A program made the position numbers and the translations under genes. From Trematomus loennbergii (Eukaryota > Chordata > Actinopteri > Perciformes > Nototheniidae): a DNA stretch of 64,000 bases. The notes under the pieces were generated by a model. The model searched no databases, was not told the origin of the DNA, and was given only the letters and a program-made list of their open reading frames with translations. Shown here piece after piece: positions 55,766 to 64,000 of this stretch. Every line of letters begins with the position of its first letter. Within the stretch, counting starts at the first letter, position 1. Location of the stretch: NCBI GenBank assembly GCA_012861695.1, contig JAAOOA010000641.1, positions 62,001 to 126,000 on the forward strand, in the 5' to 3' direction.

Positions 55766-56203
55766 TTAATGTCGTAGTGCATACAAGGTAATAGACTTAA
55801 CGATTTGCACTGCTGCTTCTCTCCGCGTTTCATTTACAGTGATCGGTTTATCGTTCAATTCACATTGCCCAAGTAGATGTTTAGGGGTCTCTTGGAAGTA
55901 AATGAATGCATTTTTTATATCAGATAAGTGCATTAACATCACTTGCAAATTCTCTATCCTTTCACCCGCAACGATTATAATCTGCTTTGCTTCTTCTTCG
56001 GTTTCACCATTATTAGCTCTGAATGTAATCCTTTCTGGGGCTTCTTGTGCTTCTTGTGGTCTGTTGAATACCTGGCATAGGATTTGTTTAGCTGTAAGGA
56101 CGGGTACCATATAATTGTCTTCAAAAGCTTTGTCTATGTCATCACACGTTTTGGCATATCCTTCGCTGTAATGACAACCGATACTAGAATAGAGATCCTC
56201 CAA
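55766..56203 (-). CDS. Unknown 114-145 aa protein at the right end of the element
   Basis: The frame is open from a TAG inside the terminal repeat down to the stop at 55766. The codon at 56203 is TTG, so a conventional start would be the ATG at 56110, giving 114 aa beginning MVPVLTAKQILCQVF. Upstream in-frame sequence (EDLYSSIGCHYSEGYAKTC) looks protein-like, so the gene may once have begun outside the element or use a spliced or non-ATG start. The product is mixed alpha-helical and acidic (NNGETEEEAKQIIIVAGERI, LLGQCELNDKPITVNETRRE). I recognise no family. Composition and frame length are clearly unlike the surrounding AT-rich DNA. Confidence 0.6.
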   Translation of the reverse strand: MEDLYSSIGCHYSEGYAKTCDDIDKAFEDNYMVPVLTAKQILCQVFNRPQEAQEAPERITFRANNGETEEEAKQIIIVAGERIENLQVMLMHLSDIKNAFIYFQETPKHLLGQCELNDKPITVNETRREAAVQIVKSITLYALRH

Positions 56204-56216
56204 CAGTCTTTTAATA

Positions 56217-56231
56217 CATTTGTAATACTAC
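56217..56231 (-). repeat. Right terminal inverted repeat
   Basis: CATTTGTAATACTAC, perfect inverse of 50911-50925, followed by the target duplication TGTGATGA. Confidence 0.9.
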
Positions 56232-56556
56232 TGTGATGATTCGCCTACATATGTTCTTGTGTTAAACCCTTTGTAATCGTTTTTAACCCATTAACTAATA
56301 GTATATTAATATAATTAATAGTAAATATGTAAAAAGAGATGAGAAAACATTACACATTACAGTACGACAAAAAAAGTCAAAGTAAGTATGATGAAAAAAT
56401 TAATCTAAAAGACAATCCTTCAAAATAAAGTATTATCCTATATTGTTCAAAAATGACAAAATACCTGGTTCTGTCAGTAACTCCTAGATTGGTGTTTGCT
56501 GTGGAAGATGATTGACTTTTAGATTCATTTTTTCGACATTATACACTATGACACAC

Positions 56557-58795
56557 ACTATATAGACAAAAGTATTGGGACACTCTTCTTAATCAATGAA
56601 CTCAGGTGTTTCATTCAGTCCCATTGCCACAGGTGTATAAATCAAGCACCTTGCCATGCAGTCTGCCTTTACAAACATTGTGAAAGAATGGGTCGTTCTA
56701 AAGAGCTCGCTGAATTCCAACGTGGTTCTGTAATAGGAGGCCACCGTTGCAACAAGTCAGTTCGTGAAATGTCTTCTCTCCTAGATATTCCACTGTTTGG
56801 AAAATTCTGAATGTCCTCTTCCAACATCAGAGTAACATGATAACAAAGGTATACCAACTGTAGCTGTGTACATGACAGGATGTATGATTACCTAGAAGAG
56901 CATCAGGACTGTTTTAGGCATATGATAGCTATGTGATGAACATGATGATTCAGCCTCTATGGAGATAGACATATGACAAGCATGATCATTTCTGACGTGG
57001 AGCTAATCTGAACTAAACATTGAATACTGCTTTATATTCCTCCATCTTGTGACTGTGTAACTCCCTCTCTTGTATATAGCATGTGAAGGACCTCTGATGG
57101 ACCAGGCTGGGTTAGGGGAATGCAGGAGAACGTTACCTGCCTGACTGCATCGTGCCAGCTGTACAGTTTGGTGGAGGAGGGGTAATGCTATGGTTGTTTT
57201 TCTGGGTTGGCCTCGGCCCCTTAGCTCCAGTGAAGAGGATTCTTAATGCTTCATCTTACCAAGTCGTTTTGGACATTTCTATGCTTCCAACTTTGTGGAA
57301 ACAGTCTGGGGAGGAAGAACCTTTCTGTTCCAGCATGACGTAGCCCTACAAAGCAGCTCCATCAAGGCCTGGGTGGATGAGTTTGGTGTGGAAGAACTTG
57401 ACCTCAACCCCACTGAACACCTTTGGGATGAACTAGAACGGAGAGCCAGCCTCTCGTCCAACATCAGTGTCTGACCTCACCAGTGGCGACTCGTCATTAG
57501 GGACACAGCCCCACCTAGTGTCAGCAGAAAGTCATTAAAATAATAATTCCAAAATATGCAAAGAATATACATCTTAAAATATATTTTAAGATCATGTTTA
57601 GTCATCTGATTCGTCTGTACATTGCTATTTTGCTAATTAGTGTCTACAGTGTACCTATTGAGCCGTGTAGAGCGATGTGGGGCAAGCCTCGATCTAGCCC
57701 CTCTCTCGCTGTCAAAATGAATGAATGTAAAAACTACACTGCGCCTGCTCAGAGTATTTTTGTATTTAATGTGTGCGGCAAAAAAATAATCACAAGTGGG
57801 GCAGAGTGCTGGCAGCCCCACCAAAATGTCATCTCATAATTCAGAGCTGATTGGCTGTAAGTACGTGTGCGCGAAAAGTGTAGTTGTGAAGAGGAGACGA
57901 GAGAGAGCAGCGTAGAGCGATTACAATCAGTCAAACGGAAAGAAAATGAATGAAGTTGACCGTCTACTTCAGCTTTGGTAAGTTCATTTTATGTCATATA
58001 TTTTGTTGATCTTCTGTGTTTTGCCTTTAGGCTATTGCTCTGCTGGATCCATTGATATTGTGACCTCGGTGATACTTATATTTACAGTCTGGTGTTTAAT
58101 GCTGAAGCATTACGGTTGTTGTTATTGTTAAGTATTGCTTTGTGATGGTGCCCTTTACTGCATGTATTAAGGTGCATTACAATATGACATCCCCACGCTG
58201 TGCACGTAAATGTATGCGCTGACAGTGTTGCTCCGTGTTCTTCATTCATGGCTTCCGACATTATGTAATTCCCCCCGCCGTTCGTGCCCCACCCCTTTTG
58301 TACATATAAAACCGCCACTGGCCTCACTAATGCTCTTCTGGATGAGCAACAATTCCCACAGACACACTCCAAGATCTGTAGAAAGCCTTCCCAGAAGAGT
58401 GGAAGCTGTTATAGCTGCAAAGGGGGACCAACTTCAAATGAATGCCTAAGAGTTTGGAATGGGATGTCCTGAAAGCTCCTGTAGGTGTAATCAGAATCAG
58501 AATCAGAATCAGAATCAGAATCAGAATCCCTTTATTAGTCCACAGAGGATACATGTACATTGTTACAGCAGAAAGAGCCAGAGACAGCTTCATGTTACCT
58601 AAAGCATGCATACAAAAAGTATTAAAGATTTAAAAAAGAAATGATAATAGGTGTTATAGTCTGTGTTGTTGTGTGGGGGGTCTACTAGGGGTCGTGGTGG
58701 TTATATAGTCTGACCGCTGCAGGAAGGAAGGACCTGCGGTATCTCTCTAATGTGTAGGTGGTCCAATACTTTTGTCTACATTGTGTATAATTGAG
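56557..58795 (+). mobile_element. Tc1/mariner element with decayed transposase, copy B
   Basis: Counterpart of 18873-21105. The left end, CACTATATAGACAAAAGTAT, is better preserved here. Transposase fragments ([24 protein letters not shown]) are again frame-broken, and the same hAT and retroposon tail are nested in it. Confidence 0.85.
57481..58320. mobile_element. hAT element nested in the Tc1, copy B
   Basis: Counterpart of 19795-20636, with the same ends and the same one-base loss in the right target duplication. Confidence 0.75.
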
Positions 58796-59269
58796 TATCA
58801 TCCGCATAACAATGAAAATGTCCCGAGTGATTCCTTATTGCCTAAAGGAAGCGTATATAATGTGAACACAATAGGTCCAAGCTCTGAGCCCTTATGCTTT
58901 GCTGTGGCAGAACTGGCTGGATCAAATCAAACAGAACTCTAAACACATTTTCAGCTCTGCACACAATCTGCAATTCAACTCTGCACTTTCTAAAACACTG
59001 CACACGGTTCTCTGAGTAACACACAGAGATCTGACATATTCACCTGTCAGCCATTTTCAACACACTGCCATTAAACATGCTACACATATGAGCCAATGAA
59101 CAGATACACATGCCAGCTGACCGTTAACGCCTGGCTGCTTTACTGCTGACTCATCAAGCAGGATATAAGTACAAGAAGTGGGATATTTATTTTAAAAATT
59201 GTTTTTTTATCAGAGCTGAGAAAATAATATTTATTATAAAAAAATCAAATATCCTGTTTATGAAATACA

Positions 59270-60075
59270 CAAGAAAAAAAAAGATTTAAGAACAAATTAA
59301 CATTAAATTAAGCAAAACAAATATTATGCTATTTGGAAAACATAAAACAAATCCTCAGGTGCAATTAATACTAGATAACATAAACATAGAAAGATATATG
59401 AAATGAAGTTCCTTGGTGTGGTTTGAGACCACAAGATCAGCTGGAAACCTCATATCAATCATGTAAAAGCAAAACTGGCTAAGACTATCTCATATTGCCA
59501 TGTCTGAGTTACTGTGTGGAGATTTGGGGAAACACTTACAAAACCAACCTACAGCCATTATGCACATTACAAAAAAGGGCTATAAGAATAATCAATAATG
59601 TTGGATATCTTGAACACACTCATTCATTATTCTTGAAGTCACACACACTGAAGTTCACTGATCTGGTTACATTTAAAACGGCACAAATCATGTACAGAGC
59701 AAGACATAATCTACTTCCTAGGAAATTACAAACATTGTTCATAGACAGAGAGGGCGGGTATAATTTGAGAGGAAATCTACATTTGAAACAACTCAAGGTC
59801 AGAACAACTGTGAGAAGTATGAGTAGAACAATCTGTGGGGTGATTTTATGGAACGGTTTGGAGCAGGAGTTAAAACATAGCACAAATATAATTCACTTTA
59901 AAAGGATGTACAGAAACACTTTCTTGGAAAACTATGAGAATGATTTAAGTAGGAATAACTTGCAGAAATGATTTAAAGGATAATCATTGATCAGCGGTAA
60001 GTAAGGGGTGGGAATTAATAAGCATTTGCTTCCTCCCGCTCCCTTTCGGACACATATGATTTATTATTATTATTA
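59270..60075 (+). pseudogene. 5'-truncated LINE, reverse transcriptase C-terminus, copy B
   Basis: The open frame 59495-59971 (158 codons) is longer at its end than in copy A because a TAG is absent (QELKHSTNIIHFKRMYRNTF). A deletion of about 60 bp precedes it near 59490 and another removes the end of the 3' region near 59948. The ATTATT tail is at about 60060. Confidence 0.75.
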
Positions 60076-60774
60076 ATATGAATATTGATAAATACTGTAT
60101 TCTAACAATACGGTATTCTGTTTTTCACATTTTTTTTTTACATTTTTTTTTTAATCTGTTCGAAATAAAGATGGAAATGAAAAAAAATGAAATTAAGTCG
60201 TTAATTCATGAGAAAAGCACTCCGATAGAAAGTCAGAAACATTTGAAATATTTGTTTAAAATGTCGTTTAAATAAAATGTCCAAAGAAAGTATTCAGAGT
60301 AATTCTTATTACAGTTTTATAATTGTTTTATATATTTCTCAAATGACCTGCTTTGACTGCAGCTTGAGAAACTTCTGGATTCAGTCTGAAAGCATCCTTT
60401 TTAACTTTAACATGATCTTTAATAATGTTGTAGTTTAGTTTAACTCTGAGAGGTGGACTGGCTGGACTCCTCACTGGGACTCTGGTTCTGGACCAGCTTG
60501 CAGGGTCCAGGAGTTCTTGGAGAGAAGGAGCGCTTCCTGCCGCAGGACTCGGGGGATGGGAGTTCCTGAACATGGAGAAACAGCTTCAGTTATTATGCTC
60601 CAAATATCTGGAACAAAGTCACAGAAAGAATGTGTCTGCAGCTCAGAGAGTCCTGCTGGGAACCCACACATGTTGAGGAGCCCAAAGTGTGATGAGAGAA
60701 ATGTACAGTACGGGTCCCCAGCACATAGAAGCTGCCGGATGCTAACCTGCATATGTTGGGAGAGCTTTACAGAT

Positions 60775-61850
60775 CAGGAGAGAACTAAGTACATTTACTC
60801 AAGTACTGTACTTAAGTATAATGTTGAGGTACTTGTACTTTCCTGAGTATTTCCATGTTATGCTACTTAGTACTTCTACTCCACTACAGTTCAGAGGTAC
60901 ATGGGACTTTTACTCCACTACATGTATTTAATACCTGATATGATCAATAATTATAAAACTTATCTTAAACTTATATTATTCTGAAATGGACCAATCTGCA
61001 CAATAGACGCGTTCACACCGGAGTACTTTTCACGTTTAGTTCCGTTAGTACCCCTTATGTCGCGTTCACACCAAAAAGAGCACTTAATCTCGGGAATTTT
61101 TACCCCCATTTTTAGTGCCTGCTGAGAGGTGGTACTTTCCTGGGGAAAAAAGTGCCCCAGTTCTGATTGGCTGGGCGAATTGCAAACCACGCCCCGTAAT
61201 ACTCTGAAATGTTTTGTAGAGCCGCCATTTTATTATCCTCGCATTAGCATTATTAGCATTAGCATTAGCCCAGCGCAGAAACGCAGAAACGCAGAAGACT
61301 AACTTATGGCAACACAAAAGAAAACATGAGAGCGGTGGATATGAGGAGGTGTCGGCGTTCTGGCGATTTACTCGGAAGGCTTCAGTAGAAGCTGCTAGGA
61401 GTCCCAGCAGCTTCTACTGAAGCCAGTCCCCAACTCCGGGGACTTCCGGCCGGGGACTTCGGGTGGCAGTATACGCCGTGAAGTTGTTTGCGGCCTGCCA
61501 GTAAACCCAAAGCAGAAGAAGACGAAGTGACGTCAGCGGCTCATTTGCGTAATCTTCCCTCAGGGAATTATTCCGGTGTGAACGCGATCTGTACTAAGTG
61601 CCCTGGGGTAATAAGTGCCGGGGCACTGAGTGCCGGCACTGAGTACGGCAAAGTACTTGGTGTGAACGCGGCTATTGACTACTTTTGGTACTTTAACTAT
61701 ATTTTGATGCTAATACTTTTCTACTTGTATTGAGTAACATTTGAATGCAGGCCTTTTACTGTAACAGAGTATTCCTACACTCTTGTACTTCTACTCCTAC
61801 TTAAGTACAAGATCTGAGTACTTCTACTTTTACTCACGCGTCACTGTTTT
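60775..61850. mobile_element. Nested MITE pair, copy B
   Basis: The AGTA/TACT hAT-like MITE holding the GCGTTCACACC MITE (61008-61680), as at 23205-24297. The inner palindrome around 61385-61425 is preserved. Confidence 0.6.
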
Positions 61851-61936
61851 GATAGACAGTTCTTTTAAAGAGAAACAGCCAAAATGATGAAGAGAGAAAA
61901 ACAAGAGTGTTGTTTTCCTCTGAGGACATGCTCCAT

Positions 61937-62330
61937 TAAAGGTGGGGTAGGTAAGTTTGAGAAACCGGCTCGAGATACACTTTTTGTTATATTCCATGGA
62001 ATGCTCTTAACATCCCGATAGCAATGAATATCTTAAGTGCTTTGACAAAAAATCCATAAAAAAATATCATCTGTGGAAGCCGTAGTACTGTAAAAAGTAC
62101 GACCAATCATCTGAGCCGGCCCGAGTAAAATAACCTTCCATCTGTGCACAAACTTATCTCGTGCCCTCATTGGTCATGTGCGCGTTTGTGTGTGTTGGAG
62201 GAGGGGCTCTGTAAGGAAGTGGCAGATTATCTCCGGTTGTGTATTTTCAAATTCTAGCGATCTCGAGCTGGTTTCTCCAACATACCTATTCTACAGATGG
62301 AGCATCTTATTTCAGACTCCAGCTTACTGC
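61937..62330. mobile_element. GGTGGGGTAGG MITE, rearranged copy B
   Basis: The left end is intact and the right end is replaced by the same fused sequence as in copy A. From 62330 to 64000 the sequence repeats 24780-26444 (short fish repeat near 62747, hAT-related block 62950-63720), with no gene. Confidence 0.6.
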
Positions 62331-64000
62331 TTCCTGCCTACTACCTGCCAGTTACCTGCCTAAGACCTGCCTAAGACCAGTATCTGGGAATGTTAAGCCC
62401 TCCCACTATTTTCCAAGAGGGCGTTGCCAGATTTTCAATTTCAGGATTTAACCAGGAGATGGCGCTTCCTTCACAAAAACAGGAAGACAACTTTTCATGG
62501 ACTTTCAGTTTTGTTTAGAAGAGCATTTGAACACATCAATATTTTAGATGAAATGAAGTATATCTAATCTTGTAATTCAATAATATATAGTCTTTATATA
62601 TTAAATAACTATGGCCAAACTAAGACTTAGTTTTTCACAAGAGAAAATGCAGATATTATATAAAAAACTAAAGTTAAAATCTTGTTTTTAATGCCCCAAG
62701 AGCAATAAAAACACTTGGTAAAAAAATCCTGAGTGAGGCTTTCATAAATTGCATTTAGCTGACGCTTTTATCCAAATCGACTTACTATTTAATAAATGAT
62801 AAATGATTATTCATAACAAATATGAGTGATGTGTGATTATTATTCATGCTATATACTGATATAGGGCTAAGTAAGCAATCAATCCTGCAAATTAACCCTT
62901 AGTTGTTCAATATATTTATTCAGACAATGTGAGTAGAAATACAGAAATTCTGCTCCCACCTAAGGCCAACGTTGCACGTTGCTGACACACACCGCTGCAA
63001 ACTCTCTGCACGGAGGAGCCGCGGAGGAAGAGACACACATTCACTAAGCCGAAAAAAACTATATCCGGTCACAGTGATCTGCTATTTTAAAGTAAATTCA
63101 ACACATATCGACCCTAAATATAGCATATATTAAGAACGAGAAAGTGTTAACATCGTTTTTTGACAACATATGACAAATGTGCGAGGGTGATGACATCAGA
63201 GCATAGTCCTATGGGCTTAGCCCGGACAGGTACAACAGGTATTCACTCAGAGGGGGGTAGGTACTAAATGCCACCCATTTACATGTAGGCAAACAAAGTC
63301 AAAAATCAACATACAGGGGGGTGGGGGATGGTGAACGGTATGTGGGTATGTGGGACACTGAAAAGTCTATGTTAAAAAGCCTCAGTCACCTTAATTCATG
63401 TAATAAAAACATCTCAGGTCAGTAACACTGAAAGCTAAATGTGCAATACCATGTTCAGCTATGTTACTATTTATAATGTTATTGTTGTTACAACAGAAGA
63501 TGTTTTTCTTTATATTGAATCTGGTGCACTTTGAGGTCAAAATTAAGAGATTTATGGATACCGCTGGAAAAAGCTGCAGTACATTGCCGAGCCTGTACGT
63601 AGCGCTGTAACTTCCTCCACAAAAGCAGCCTTCTGTTTATTCAACGTGGTGGGGGCCGAGGGAACCGGGCAGAGTTTTTCGCCGGTCAACGTGTGTGAAA
63701 GTTTAAATCTTCCTTATTGAGCTTTAAAACAAATGAATAACAACTATATATAATAATAAAATAAACACCGGCTGTTGTTATGCCTGCTGTAACGTTAAAT
63801 TACTCCGTTCTCCGCTTAAGTAATTATGCCGTTACAAGCTTCATAGTTGTATTTATCATCTAAATTTGCGAAACAAGTTTAATATTCTGAAAGCCAAGAC
63901 TTTGTTTATTTGAATCAGATGAAAACAAACTGTAACGGACCCTGCCGTGTTATCTATGATTACTATGCCTTAGTGTACATTCATAATTTCAGCCGGAGGG

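Larger units (their letters stand above)
50911..56231 (+). mobile_element. 5.3 kb gene-carrying element with 15-bp TIRs, unclassified
   Basis: It starts GTAGTATTACAAATGCGG and ends with the inverted GTAGTATTACAAATGTATT, so 15 bases are shared. TGTGATGA flanks both sides (50903-50910 and 56232-56239); a 9-bp reading is also possible. Segmental copy A has the uninterrupted site TCTGTGATGATTCGCC near 18547, proving the boundaries. The inside carries left subterminal repeats, two rightward genes, a CACTGAAA minisatellite, right subterminal repeats and one leftward frame. I find no DDE, HUH, tyrosine-recombinase or polymerase motif. Merlin, MULE, P and Zisupton elements make duplications of similar size, but nothing here identifies one. 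Confidence 0.85.
44971..64000 (+). repeat. Long segmental copy B (continues past the window)
   Basis: Direct-orientation counterpart of 13454-26444, longer because of a shorter but differently built satellite, a complete TTAA MITE (48910-50422) and the 5.3 kb insertion at 50911-56231. Small differences include a 72-bp retroposon at 49606-49677 and deletions of about 60 bp in the LINE near 59490 and 59948. Confidence 0.9.

Overview
The window is nuclear DNA of a ray-finned fish, probably a percomorph. The grounds are a RING-FISNA-NACHT-LRR gene of the type expanded only in teleosts, the last exon of adrm1 (proteasome ubiquitin receptor Rpn13), and a fish-type transposon load: sushi-ichi-like chromovirus, Gmr1-like LTR element, L2/CR1-type LINE tails, Tc1, many hATs, and MITEs with TTAA sites. 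Real host coding sequence is sparse; most open frames are transposon remnants or artefacts of tandem repeats.

Layout. 1-5.3 kb: remnants of ZMYM1-like hAT elements, plus a MITE with a complete 1.4 kb hAT nested in it. 5.4-10.7 kb: a young sushi-type retrotransposon on the minus strand, with apparently identical LTRs, a 5-bp target duplication and a gag-pol slippery site. 10.7-13.45 kb: hAT debris and simple repeats. 13.45-26.4 kb and 44.97-64.0 kb: two direct copies of one long segment holding an AT-rich 21/29-bp satellite, a 37-bp satellite, a Tc1 with a hAT inside it, a LINE 3' end and nested MITEs. 27-38.8 kb: a minus-strand NLR gene with several frameshifts, carrying a Gmr1-like LTR element in one intron and a MITE in another. 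40.1-43.8 kb: two hATs with perfect 8-bp target duplications, each with a nested insertion. 44.45-44.76 kb: adrm1 terminal exon and 3' UTR.

The most unusual object is at 50,911-56,231. It is a 5.3 kb insertion in the second segmental copy that is cleanly missing from the first copy, where the empty site is preserved. It has 15-bp terminal inverted repeats and an 8-bp target duplication. Inside are subterminal repeat arrays at both ends, two compact leftward-to-rightward genes with virus-like spacing (a 281-aa protein with two possible PC4-like modules, and an acidic protein with a Cys/His zinc-binding motif that is split by a frame break), and an opposing 114-145 aa frame running almost into the right terminal repeat. 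I recognise no transposase in it and cannot assign it to a named superfamily.

Two cautions apply throughout. The segmental copies could be two alleles placed in tandem by the assembler. The many single-base frame breaks, in the NLR gene and even in a retrotransposon with identical LTRs, could partly be sequencing errors.
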